From positions 1 to 7,082 of the forward strand of contig JAISWN010000088.1 of NCBI GenBank assembly GCA_031271075.1: a stretch of 7,082 nt of DNA, written 5' to 3'. Every line of letters starts with the position of its first letter. Position 1 is the stretch's first letter. The notes beneath the pieces were generated by a model. The model ran no database searches and had not been told where the DNA came from. It was given only the letters and a program-made list of their open reading frames with translations. Positions 1 to 6,982 of the stretch are shown here, piece after piece. Source of the DNA: Treponema sp. GTDB lineage: Bacteria > Spirochaetota > Spirochaetia > Treponematales > Breznakiellaceae. Position numbers and translations under genes: made by a program.

Positions 1-923
1 AAGAGGGGCAGCATGTTAAGCTGCCGGATCCTCTGGCCCGCCGCCACCGCCGCGATGGACAGGGCCCCCAGGCCGTTCATGGCCCCCTGCACCAGGATAT
101 TGCCCACCTCCACGATGGAACGCTGGACCCCCATGGAAAGGCCCAGGGGCAGGAGGACCCGGGCCTCCGGGAAGAATTGGGCGGAAAAATCCCGGAACAG
201 GTCCCGGCCGGGCAGAAGCTGGGGGTAACGGCGGAAGATGTGGCGGGCGCAGAGGATTGCGGCGCAGAGGTTGGCGATCACCGTGGCTATGGCCGCCCCC
301 GCCACCCCCCAGCGGAAGACCAGAATAAAAACATAGTCCAGGACGATGTTCACCAGGGAAGCGGCCACCTGGAAGTAAAGGGGGGTCCGGGAGTCCCCCA
401 GGGAACGGATGCAGTTGGACAGAAAAAACTCCAGCAGGGCGATGCCTATGCCCCCGATAAGGATGAGCATGTAGGAGGCCGCTTCGTCCCGGATCTCCGC
501 CGGGGTGTTGAGCAGTTCCAGCACGGGCCGCACCAGGGGTAGAAACAGGGCGGACAGCAGCAGGGCCGCGGCGGCGCAGAGGACGAGGCTGGTGGTAAAA
601 CTTACGCGCAGAGCGCCGCGCTGGGCGCCTGAATCCCCCGCGCCGAAACGCTGGGCCAGAATGATGGAAAAACCCGCCGTCAGGCCGACGGTAAAACCGA
701 GGACAAAGGAAAGCAGGGGGGTGGTACAGCCGATGGCCGCCAGGGACCGGGTCCCCAGGGTCTGGCCCACGATGATGGCATCCGCCATGGAGTAAAAGAG
801 GCGGAAAAAATCCCCCGCCATGATGGGCAGGGTAAAGACAAGGATACACCGCCAGGGGCTTCCGCCGGTCAAAAAATCCGGCCCTGCCCTCCGGCTGGGT
901 TTAGAGGAGATTCCTTTTTTCAT
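1..923 (-). CDS. MATE-family multidrug/Na+ antiporter-like efflux protein, C-terminus cut by window edge
   Basis: Reading the minus strand from the ATG at 923 gives 307 uninterrupted codons that run off the left end without a stop. MATE proteins are inner-membrane antiporters that export drugs or metabolites using a Na+ or H+ gradient. Seen here: a hydrophobic protein with several membrane segments, TM1 near residues 25-45 with a LPIMAGDFF then MADAIIVGQ pattern, QRFGAGDS near 91-98, LNTP at 138-141, a loop NCIRSLGDSRTPL at 170-182, and NIVLDYVFI then GVAGAAIAT at 192-214. These are the usual MATE landmarks. Family members are about 450 residues, so roughly the last third lies outside the window. 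The ATG is the first in-frame start after an upstream in-frame stop, but no strong ribosome site precedes it (an AAGG about 15 nt upstream at best). It is much more GC-rich than the permease genes. The exported substrate cannot be told. Confidence 0.88.
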   Translation of the reverse strand, partial: MKKGISSKPSRRAGPDFLTGGSPWRCILVFTLPIMAGDFFRLFYSMADAIIVGQTLGTRSLAAIGCTTPLLSFVLGFTVGLTAGFSIILAQRFGAGDSGAQRGALRVSFTTSLVLCAAAALLLSALFLPLVRPVLELLNTPAEIRDEAASYMLILIGGIGIALLEFFLSNCIRSLGDSRTPLYFQVAASLVNIVLDYVFILVFRWGVAGAAIATVIANLCAAILCARHIFRRYPQLLPGRDLFRDFSAQFFPEARVLLPLGLSMGVQRSIVEVGNILVQGAMNGLGALSIAAVAAGQRIRQLNMLPL

Positions 924-952
924 ACAATTTGAGCGCTGCCTTACGCTGTTTT

Positions 953-971
953 CAGGCGTTTAAAAAGCCTG
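953..971. other. Small inverted repeat upstream of the MATE gene
   Basis: The 5-bp arms CAGGC (953-957) and GCCTG (967-971) flank a 9-nt A/T-rich loop. It lies about 30 nt upstream of the MATE start codon. There is no T-run on the exit side in either direction, so it is not a normal terminator; it could be a regulator site, an mRNA leader hairpin, or chance. I saw no convincing promoter hexamers around it. Confidence 0.25.
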
Positions 972-1019
972 TCGATCACCGGGTAATGAGTGAACCCTCC
1001 ACATCAGCGGGAATGGGTG

Positions 1020-1069
1020 GCCGGTTAAGGCCGCCGGCCTGAGGCCCTTCAGGCAGCCTCTTAACCGGC
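1020..1069 (-). terminator. Large two-part stem-loop overlapping the ATPase F stop codon, terminator-like but without a T-tract
   Basis: The outer arms GCCGGTTAAG (1020-1029) and CTTAACCGGC (1060-1069) are perfectly complementary over 10 bp. Nested inside is a second perfect 6-bp hairpin, GCCTGA (1037-1042) with TCAGGC (1049-1054) and a 6-nt loop. The stop codon TAA of ATPase F (1063-1061) lies within the outer stem. The bases that follow on the minus strand have no run of T, so it does not meet the standard rho-independent pattern. It most likely marks the 3' end of the transporter transcript, either as an mRNA-protecting structure or with factor-dependent termination. Confidence 0.5.
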
Positions 1070-1936
1070 TATTTCTCCGCTAAAGTCCCAGGGTTCATAG
1101 ATCTTGGGCACGTCCCCCAGGAGCCGCCTGGTGTAGTCCGACTTGGGGTGCAGTATAGCCTGATCCGCCGTTCCCTGCTCCACGATAACCCCGTGCTCCA
1201 TGATGTACACCGTGTCGGAAATATAGTAGGCCAGCCCGATGTCGTGGGTGATGAACACAATCGTCATGTCCACCTCGTCCCGCAGCTTCAACAGCATATC
1301 CAGAATCGTCGCCCGGGAACAGGCGTCTATCATCGAAGTCGGTTCATCGGCGATAAGCAGTTTCGGTTTCAGCATGAAGATCCGGGCGATCATCAGCCGC
1401 TGCATCTGCCCCCCGGAAAGCTCAAAGGGGTACTTGTTAGACAGTTCCTCAAATTTTAAATTTACAAACCTGCAGGCGTCCCGCATCTTCTCAAACTTTT
1501 CTTCTTTACCGGGATTCCCCCCGCCCTGGAGCCGTCCGTCTTGCAAACGAACGCTTTGTAAGCGGATGCAGTCCATCAATACCTCATCCACCTTGTTAAA
1601 AATGTTGTAGGTGGAAAAGGGGTCCTGGAAGATGGCCTGGATGTTCTGCCAGTACAAACGCCGCTTGCCCTGGCTTGATATATCACGGGGCTTCCCCTCA
1701 AAGATGATCTCCCCCGCCGTGGGATTGAGCAACCCCAGCACCATCTTCGCCAGCGTCGTCTTCCCGCTCCCGCTCTCCCCCACTATCGAGATGATCTCCC
1801 CCCGGCGGAAGGCAAAATCCACCTTGTTTACCGCCACGGTCTTGTTCTTCCCGGCCCCGAACTCCCGGCTAAGACCTTTGGCGCTCAAAAACACTTCGCC
1901 GATCTTCTTTTGGGCCTTCCCCGCCGTATCGCTCAT
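1061..1936 (-). CDS. ABC transporter ATP-binding protein, OppF/DppF type
   Basis: This 291-residue cytoplasmic ATPase is the second nucleotide-binding subunit of the importer and should pair with ATPase D to drive transport. All ABC motifs are present: Walker [10 protein letters not shown] at 53-61, Q-loop FQDP with Q104, signature LSGGQMQR at 173-180, Walker B LLIADEP at 193-199, D-loop SMID at 201-204 and H-loop H231. It ends soon after the ATPase core, about 40 residues shorter than E. coli OppF, and lacks the Cys-containing C-terminal extension seen in its partner. An odd insert in the helical region carries three RLQ triplets five residues apart (125-137) followed by a Gly-rich stretch. 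The start ATG overlaps the stop of ATPase D as ATGA, with GGAGG (1944-1948) seven nt upstream, so translation is probably coupled. The subunit role is secure; the transported substrate is not. Confidence 0.95.
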   Translation of the reverse strand: MSDTAGKAQKKIGEVFLSAKGLSREFGAGKNKTVAVNKVDFAFRRGEIISIVGESGSGKTTLAKMVLGLLNPTAGEIIFEGKPRDISSQGKRRLYWQNIQAIFQDPFSTYNIFNKVDEVLMDCIRLQSVRLQDGRLQGGGNPGKEEKFEKMRDACRFVNLKFEELSNKYPFELSGGQMQRLMIARIFMLKPKLLIADEPTSMIDACSRATILDMLLKLRDEVDMTIVFITHDIGLAYYISDTVYIMEHGVIVEQGTADQAILHPKSDYTRRLLGDVPKIYEPWDFSGEIAG

Positions 1937-3033
1937 AACCCCGCCTCCGCTTTTGTCCCCGCCGCCGCTATCTCCTCATCTACAAAGGTATGGGATACCA
2001 GGGGGAACTTCTTCGCGTCCTCCTCCTGCTGCCGGTACAGCTCCCGCAGCCGTGCCTCCTCCAGCCGGCAACGGTACAGCCTCCCTGGCCCCGCATCCCG
2101 ATCCTCCACCATCCCCCGCTGATCCTTCGCCCCGCAGACCTTGAGATACTGGCAGCGTTCGGAAAACCGGCAACCCTCGGGCCTGATCTTTAAATTAGGC
2201 GGCGCCCCCGGTATGGCCTGCAGAACATGGCCCCTGGTCCCCTCCTCCGGCACGATGATCGAGTTCATCAGGCCCTTCGAATAGGGCATCAACGGGTCAA
2301 AGACCATCTCCTTCGCCGCCCCGCGCTCCACGATCTCCCCCGCGTACATCACCATGATGTCATCGGTCACGTTGAACAGGAGCGGTAATTCATGGGTGAT
2401 GAACAGCAGGGACCGCACAAAACCCTTCTCCATCAGATCGTGGAGCAGCCTGATCACGATCTTCTGGGAGGACACATCCAAAGCCGATGAAGGTTCGTCG
2501 GCGATCAGCACCTTGGGGCTCAGAATCGTCGATATGGCGATAACCGTCCGCTGCTTCATCCCCCCCGAAAGCTCCACCGCGTACTGGTCCAGCACCTTGG
2601 CAGGAAGGTTAAGAATACTAAAGCGCTCCTCCGCCAGGTCCCGCATCTCCTTTTTGGAAAGGCCAAAACCGTGGGCCTTTAACACGTCCTCGATAAACCG
2701 CATGATCTTCCGCGTGGGGTTCAGCGCGTTCATCGCCGCCTGCGGAATGTAGGCGATGTCCGTCCCCAGCACGGTCTGGCGGATCACGTCGGGGTCAAGG
2801 GTGGTAATATCCTTACCGTCAATAGCGATACTGCCTGACTCATAGTACAGGGGCGGGAAATAGTAGCCCATCACGCTCATGGCCAGCGTCGATTTCCCGC
2901 AGCCGGACTCCCCGGCTATCCCCAGGGACTTCCCGTCTTCCAGAGAAAAAGACACCTTATCCACGGAACAGATCTTTTCGTTCATCCGGGTCTTGTAGTA
3001 GGTAGTTAAATTCGTTACTTCCAGCATTGCCAT
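1933..3033 (-). CDS. ABC transporter ATP-binding protein, OppD/DppD type, with C-terminal four-cysteine extension
   Basis: This 366-residue cytoplasmic ATPase is the first of the two energy subunits. Visible motifs: Walker [10 protein letters not shown] at 41-49, Q-loop IPQ with Q98, signature LSGGMKQR at 155-162, Walker B VLIADEP at 175-181, D-loop SALD at 183-186 and H-loop H214. The stretch QAAMNALNP after the Q-loop is typical of the D subunit. After the core comes the oligopeptide-transporter C-terminal region, with cysteines at 288, 294, 300 and 322, a candidate iron-sulfur ligand set. The tail beyond 325 is charged and probably helical. The start at 3033 sits 4 nt past the permease C stop, and its AAGGAA ribosome site (3042-3047) lies inside the last codons of permease C. 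A second ATG two codons later is possible, but the spacing favours the first. Confidence 0.95.
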   Translation of the reverse strand: MAMLEVTNLTTYYKTRMNEKICSVDKVSFSLEDGKSLGIAGESGCGKSTLAMSVMGYYFPPLYYESGSIAIDGKDITTLDPDVIRQTVLGTDIAYIPQAAMNALNPTRKIMRFIEDVLKAHGFGLSKKEMRDLAEERFSILNLPAKVLDQYAVELSGGMKQRTVIAISTILSPKVLIADEPSSALDVSSQKIVIRLLHDLMEKGFVRSLLFITHELPLLFNVTDDIMVMYAGEIVERGAAKEMVFDPLMPYSKGLMNSIIVPEEGTRGHVLQAIPGAPPNLKIRPEGCRFSERCQYLKVCGAKDQRGMVEDRDAGPGRLYRCRLEEARLRELYRQQEEDAKKFPLVSHTFVDEEIAAAGTKAEAGL

Positions 3034-3037
3034 AGCT

Positions 3038-3997
3038 CTAGTTCCTTATCTGGGGGTTGAAGATCTGATCCAGCCCGGAGTTAATCAGGTTAAGGGAAAA
3101 CGTGATAAGGGCTATCATCAGTACCACCGGGAGAAAGGCCCACCAGGCCCCCACCGACAGGGCGCTAAAGGTCATAGCCCAGTTCATCATCAGCCCCAGG
3201 CTTGCCACGTTCTGCGGCCCCAGCCCCAGCATGGAAAGGCTTGCCTCCGCCAGTATCCCCGACGCCACCTGGAGGATAAAGGCCATCATCACGTAGGAAC
3301 CCAGGTAGGGTAAAATGTCCTTAATGATAATCCGGGGCATGGAATGGCCGGAAAGTTTTGAAAGGTTTACATGGTCCCGGTTCCGCAGGCTCGTGGTCTG
3401 GGCCCGGACGGAACGGGCGGTCCAGGGCCAGGAAGTAATACCGATGACCAGGGCGGTGGTAAGGAAATTCCGGGAACTAATACTCACCGATATGAGAACC
3501 AGGATCACAAATGAGGGAATTACAATAAATATATTAGTAATTGTGGAAAGTAAATTATCCGTCATGCCGCCGGAATAACCCGCCACTAGGCCAACCGTAA
3601 GACCGATGATCGTAGCAATCGCACCGGCAATAAAGCCGATAATAAGACTGGTACGGGTTCCCGCCACCAATTCCGCCAATACATCCCGTCCAAAGTTATC
3701 GGTTCCTAAAACGTGTAGCGCTTTAGTAATTTCCTTTACCGCAGCGGAAAGGCCGAACTGGGCCATAATATCATCGGATACTGCCTGTTCCTCCTCGGAA
3801 AGACTTGAGGCTTCTCCCTGTTGCCCCTTCATATATTCAAAAAAATTGGGCCGTTCAAAAAACCCGCCGTCCATGGCAAGGGGATCGGCACTGCTAAAAA
3901 CAGGGAAAAATATCACCATAAGAAGGACTATGGAAAGAACAGAAAAACCAAAACGGAATTTGCCCGACCTAAACATTATTTTGAACAAGTGCCGCAT
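3038..3997 (-). CDS. ABC transporter permease, OppC/DppC type
   Basis: This is the second inner-membrane channel subunit, 319 residues from the chosen start. TM1 lies near residues 16-35 and is followed by a periplasmic loop that is acidic around 62-77. Then comes the family hallmark [14 protein letters not shown] at 97-110, and TM segments near 117-140, 152-172, 231-251 and 283-303. The cytoplasmic coupling loop that contacts the ATPases is near 196-230, and the C-terminus has the usual SGLDQIFNP pattern. The open frame continues upstream to an ATG at 4057, but that would overlap permease B by 59 bases. The ATG at 3997 has a perfect AGGAGG nine nt upstream and begins one base after the permease B stop, so I prefer it. 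The region around 3480-3560 and 3900-3970 is noticeably AT-rich. Substrate is not deducible from this subunit alone. Confidence 0.94.
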   Translation of the reverse strand: MRHLFKIMFRSGKFRFGFSVLSIVLLMVIFFPVFSSADPLAMDGGFFERPNFFEYMKGQQGEASSLSEEEQAVSDDIMAQFGLSAAVKEITKALHVLGTDNFGRDVLAELVAGTRTSLIIGFIAGAIATIIGLTVGLVAGYSGGMTDNLLSTITNIFIVIPSFVILVLISVSISSRNFLTTALVIGITSWPWTARSVRAQTTSLRNRDHVNLSKLSGHSMPRIIIKDILPYLGSYVMMAFILQVASGILAEASLSMLGLGPQNVASLGLMMNWAMTFSALSVGAWWAFLPVVLMIALITFSLNLINSGLDQIFNPQIRN

Positions 3998-3998
3998 C

Positions 3999-5006
3999 TT
4001 AGCCTTCCTCCTGCTGGGTAAGCCGGATCCGGGGATCGATGATCCCGCAGATAACATCTACCAGGAAATTAGCCGCTAGAACCGTGATGGTAACGATCAA
4101 GGTACAGCCTGATATGAGGGGAAAATCTTGTGAACGGATCGCCATGAGCATGGTGGTACCAATACCCGGATAGCTAAAAACAATCTCCGCGATAAGGTTA
4201 CCTCCCACCATAGTCCCCAGGGAAAGGGCCAGGCCCGTTATCTGGGGGAGCATGGCGTTGCGGAACACGTACCACACAATTTTATTGTCTTTTATACCCA
4301 AAAGCCGGCTGTACTTCACATAGTCGGCGTTGAGTTCGTATATGGACATTTCCCGCATCCCTAATGACTGCCCGCCGATAGCCACCAGGACCATAGTCAG
4401 GAAAGGCAGCCGGTAATGGTTCAATACCGAAAGGATAAAAGCGGGGTTCTTCCAGTTGATAAGCATGTCGAAGGCGTAGCCCAGCCGGGCGGGGAACAGG
4501 TGGAAGGTGTTTGCCAAAAAATGTACCAGCACAATGCCCAGCCCAAAGGCGGGGACGGCGGCGATAAAAAGAAAGAATGGAAAAAAGACTTTATCAAAAA
4601 TACCTTTGCGGTAGGCTGCCAATGCCCCCAGGGCGTTACCCAAAAACCAACCAATAATAATAGAGGGAATTTGGAGCCGCAGAGTCCAGGGCAGCGCGGT
4701 AGAGATAATCTCTGAAACTTCCGTTGGATACTGGTTAAAGGACTTCCCCATGTCCCCCTGGAGCAGTTTGCCGATGTAGATAAAGAACTGCTGCCAGATT
4801 GGCTTGTCCAGGCCGAACTCCACCATATAGGCGTCGTAGACCCGCTTAATCGCCTGGGCATCGGTCATACCAGTGGAAGCAACCAGGGTAGCCACCGGGT
4901 TACCGGGGATAAGCCGGGGGAGGAGGAAATTAAGGAGGATCGCCACAAAAAGGGTCACCGCATACCAGCCGAATTTCTTCCCCAAATATTTCCAATATCC
5001 GCTCAT
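3999..5006 (-). CDS. ABC transporter permease, OppB/DppB type
   Basis: This 335-residue protein is the first channel subunit of the importer, sitting in the inner membrane with permease C. TM1 is near 13-31, followed by the family landmark LPRLIPGNP (29-37). The periplasmic part carries [11 protein letters not shown] and LLQGDMGKS (about 64-89), typical of B subunits. Further membrane segments lie near 111-131, 141-165, 199-215, 257-277 and 299-320. The coupling loop that docks onto the ATPases is around 229-254 ([11 protein letters not shown] then RNAMLP). Length matches the family. The ATG at 5006 has AAGGGG (5012-5017) five nt upstream and lies just beyond the intercistronic terminator, so its expression depends on read-through or on an internal promoter I could not identify. 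The stop is one base before the permease C start. Confidence 0.95.
   Translation of the reverse strand: MSGYWKYLGKKFGWYAVTLFVAILLNFLLPRLIPGNPVATLVASTGMTDAQAIKRVYDAYMVEFGLDKPIWQQFFIYIGKLLQGDMGKSFNQYPTEVSEIISTALPWTLRLQIPSIIIGWFLGNALGALAAYRKGIFDKVFFPFFLFIAAVPAFGLGIVLVHFLANTFHLFPARLGYAFDMLINWKNPAFILSVLNHYRLPFLTMVLVAIGGQSLGMREMSIYELNADYVKYSRLLGIKDNKIVWYVFRNAMLPQITGLALSLGTMVGGNLIAEIVFSYPGIGTTMLMAIRSQDFPLISGCTLIVTITVLAANFLVDVICGIIDPRIRLTQQEEG
4007..4012 (-). promoter_or_regulatory. Shine-Dalgarno site that fixes the permease C start
   Basis: On the minus strand this reads AGGAGG, a full match to the anti-Shine-Dalgarno core, nine nt before the ATG at 3997. It decides against the upstream in-frame ATG at 4057. 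It lies inside the final codons of permease B, which suggests translational coupling. Confidence 0.85.
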
Positions 5007-5030
5007 TGCCGCCCCTTATAATTTGAGAAT

Positions 5031-5056
5031 AAAAAGCGGCCCCGGCCTGGGGCCGC
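5031..5056 (-). terminator. Rho-independent terminator/attenuator between binding protein and permease B
   Basis: On the minus strand the perfect 8-bp GC-only stem GCGGCCCC (5043-5036 complement partner 5049-5056) closes a 5-nt loop and is followed at once by TTTTT (5035-5031). In window coordinates the arms are 5036-5043 and 5049-5056, with loop 5044-5048. It begins 15 nt after the binding-protein stop codon and ends 24 nt before the permease B start. Because the downstream genes clearly belong to the same transporter, it most likely works as a partial terminator that makes binding protein more abundant than the membrane complex, and may also protect the 3' end of the short transcript. Confidence 0.9.
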
Positions 5057-5070
5057 CCGCGATAGTAACG

Positions 5071-6888
5071 CTATCTGTTCCTGAGGTTGTAAAGGCCCTT
5101 GATCCCATAACCGTCAATACAGAGGGTGGGGGGAATCCCCGAACCATCGTTCATCTTGGGATAGCCGGTCCAGACGGTTTCGTTCACCGTATGCCACACG
5201 CCGGGGCGGTACATCAGGCCCGCGCAGGGCATTTCCTGGAGGTAGATGACGTTGAGCCTTGTCCAAAGCTGTTTCAGCTTGGCGGCATCAGTTTCGACAG
5301 CAATCTGGGCGACGATGTTCGTAGCCTCCTGATTGATCCACCGGCCCCAGTTCTGGATTGGGTTAGGGGTCCCTTCCGGTGGAAGCTCGGCGCTGCTCAT
5401 GGCTTCATAAGCCCGGCTCCAGGGGCTTGAAATCCCCACGCCGCCGATACTGTACATGATGATGTCGAAGGTGCCGTTCTGATAGTCCTGGGTCCACACC
5501 GTAGCGATGGGGAAATGGGTTTGCATATCAATACCTATCTGCTTGCCGGACTGGGCCACCACTTCCATGGAAGCATTCCAGTCGGACCAGCCCGATGGGC
5601 ATTCAACTCTGATACCGGAAAGCTTAACACCGCCCTTGGCGCGGATGCCGTCGGCGCCCTTTACCCAGCCGTTGTCGTCCAACAGTTTGTTGGCCGCGGC
5701 GATGGCTTCCTGCAAATTCCCGCTCCACTGGTAGGGCTTAAGGGCATTGGTGTCGATCAAAGCCTGTTCCGCCGGGACGGGCAGCATCAGGGATGGCACA
5801 TAAGGGGCCGTATAACCGGACATGGCGTTCTTACCTATGGTGCCGTAGTCCACAGCCATGGCGATGGCACGGCGAACCACCGGATCGGCAAGCCGGGGAT
5901 CCTTGGTATTAAAGACCATTGAGGGAATAACACCGGGGAAGTAGTAGGGCGCCTGGGGGATATAGGTGGAAATGTTTTGATTGAACATGGTCCACACCGA
6001 GGCGGTAAATTGCTGGGCAATATCAACTTCCGCGTCGCGGAAGGCGGCGTCCCCGGCGGCATTATCCTTATAGATGGCATGGGCAATGTACTTGGGAGCA
6101 GGCAGTTTGCCATACCGGGCCACCCCCCAGTATGTATCGACTCGCTGAAGTACGGCCTTGGTCTCGTCCCAAAGGTAGGGCTTATAGGGGCCCGTACCGG
6201 ATTGGGTTTCGATCTGATTGGTTCCCGGCACAATATTGGTCCACTCGCCCAGAGCCGTCGGGGCATTCCCGATCTTCGCCGCCACCTTATCCATCTCCGC
6301 CTTTTGAGTGATGTAAAGGCGGCTGATGGAGGTCTCAAGGTGCTTAGGGTTAAATTTATTGGGATTTCCCTTAACCACCACCGTGTAGTCCCCTTGGGCG
6401 GTAACCGAATCAATGTAGGCCCACCAGCCGGAAGATCCGGTAATGTATTTCTTCTGTAAATCATAGGAGTTCACCACATCGGCACTGGTCATGGGCTTGC
6501 CGTCCCAAAACTTGACGTTCCGGTTAAGTTGGACCGTCAGGGTTTGGCCGTTCCATGCGTAGGAATCCGCCAACTGGGGCTTTAATGTACCGGTTAAAAT
6601 ATCGTAGACAAACAGCGTTTCGTAGACTAATTGGCGGGCGCCGCCCCCGCCGGAGTCAAGAGCAAAACCATTAACACCCCCCACGGAATAGGGATTCCAC
6701 TTGTTTACTTTGTCCCAGAGGATCCCGTTAAGGTACAGCGTTTCCTTTCGTGGAAGACTCCCCGGTACTGCTGAAGCGGTTCCCCCGGATGAGCCGGAAC
6801 CGCCCTGTCCCTGTCCCCCCGCGAAGACCATGCCTGCACCCATCACAAGGAGCAGGCTTACTAACAAAACATTCTTTGTCAGTTTCAT
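5071..6888 (-). CDS. Extracellular solute-binding protein family 5 (oligopeptide/oligosaccharide ABC importer)
   Basis: This 605-residue periplasmic receptor captures the substrate and delivers it to the permeases. Residues 1-23 form a signal peptide: Lys-containing start, hydrophobic core, and a VFA cleavage site. A Gly/Ser/Gln-rich linker follows (24-37). No lipobox cysteine is present, so it should be soluble rather than a lipoprotein. Family 5 landmarks: YETLFVYD (89-96) with PQLADSY (104-110), FWDGKPMTSADVV (127-139), GTGPY then DTYWG (231-255), and RRAIAMAVDY (339-348). The N-terminal pattern, with LWDKVNKWNP at 57-66, and the aromatic-rich sequence resemble the sugar-binding members known from Thermotoga more than classical peptide-binding OppA, in my reading. 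The start has GGAGGG (6894-6899) five nt upstream. The gene leads the transporter block and is followed by a terminator, consistent with high expression. Peptide binding remains possible. Confidence 0.93.
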   Translation of the reverse strand: MKLTKNVLLVSLLLVMGAGMVFAGGQGQGGSGSSGGTASAVPGSLPRKETLYLNGILWDKVNKWNPYSVGGVNGFALDSGGGGARQLVYETLFVYDILTGTLKPQLADSYAWNGQTLTVQLNRNVKFWDGKPMTSADVVNSYDLQKKYITGSSGWWAYIDSVTAQGDYTVVVKGNPNKFNPKHLETSISRLYITQKAEMDKVAAKIGNAPTALGEWTNIVPGTNQIETQSGTGPYKPYLWDETKAVLQRVDTYWGVARYGKLPAPKYIAHAIYKDNAAGDAAFRDAEVDIAQQFTASVWTMFNQNISTYIPQAPYYFPGVIPSMVFNTKDPRLADPVVRRAIAMAVDYGTIGKNAMSGYTAPYVPSLMLPVPAEQALIDTNALKPYQWSGNLQEAIAAANKLLDDNGWVKGADGIRAKGGVKLSGIRVECPSGWSDWNASMEVVAQSGKQIGIDMQTHFPIATVWTQDYQNGTFDIIMYSIGGVGISSPWSRAYEAMSSAELPPEGTPNPIQNWGRWINQEATNIVAQIAVETDAAKLKQLWTRLNVIYLQEMPCAGLMYRPGVWHTVNETVWTGYPKMNDGSGIPPTLCIDGYGIKGLYNLRNR

Positions 6889-6911
6889 ATTTTCCCTCCA
6901 GAAAAATTTTT

Positions 6912-6948
6912 AACAGGCCGGCTGTCCCGGTCTGTATTAGAACCTGTT
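6912..6948 (-). other. Possible leader hairpin or weak terminator before the binding-protein gene
   Basis: Outer arms AACAGG (6912-6917) and CCTGTT (6943-6948) are complementary. Inside, CCGG (6918-6921) and CCGG (6927-6930) can pair around a 5-nt loop; a competing pairing uses CAG (6914-6916) with CTG (6932-6934). On the minus strand the structure is followed by A5T5 (6911-6902), then by the ribosome site of the binding-protein gene. The T-run is separated from the stem by five A residues, so it is a weak terminator at best; a leader structure is equally possible. Confidence 0.35.
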
Positions 6949-6957
6949 TTATTCTCA

Positions 6958-6978
6958 GGCGGAGTCTAGCGCCCCGCC
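6958..6978 (-). other. Stem-loop just after the isomerase-like gene, no T-tract
   Basis: GGCGGAG (6958-6964) pairs with CCCCGCC (6972-6978) around a 7-nt loop, with one G-T wobble on the RNA of the minus strand. It begins 4 nt after the stop codon at 6983. The following minus-strand bases are A-rich, not T-rich, so it is probably not an intrinsic terminator. It could protect the 3' end of the upstream message or simply separate the two cistrons. Confidence 0.4.
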
Positions 6979-6982
6979 GGTT

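Noticed and set aside
177..542. Plus-strand open frames within the MATE gene
   Set aside because: Low-complexity antisense translations without a ribosome site; the opposite strand holds the recognisable protein.
16..849. A 277-codon minus-strand open frame overlapping the MATE gene in another frame
   Set aside because: It is rich in Pro, Gly, Arg and His with no recognisable domain, and the overlapping frame gives a clear MATE protein; the openness is a by-product of high GC.
1611..2144. A 177-codon plus-strand open frame antisense to the two ATPase genes
   Set aside because: Proline-rich and without domain features, it crosses the junction of two certain genes and is explained as a shadow.
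3998..4057. Longer N-terminus for permease C starting at the ATG at 4057
   Set aside because: It would overlap permease B by 59 bases and adds 20 residues unlike the family; the ATG at 3997 has a perfect AGGAGG at good spacing.
4421..4861. A 146-codon minus-strand frame inside permease B
   Set aside because: It is Ser/Pro/Trp-rich out-of-frame translation of a convincing permease, with no start signal of its own.
5018..5030. A/T-rich stretch after the terminator as a promoter for permease B
   Set aside because: A TATAAG-like string exists, but the -35 region would fall in the GC-only terminator stem and has no match, so I do not call it.
6935..6940. TAATAC-like box on the minus strand ahead of the binding-protein gene as a possible -10 element
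   Set aside because: No TTGACA-like box occurs at a suitable distance (17 nt upstream reads CCGCCT), and it falls within a potential hairpin loop.
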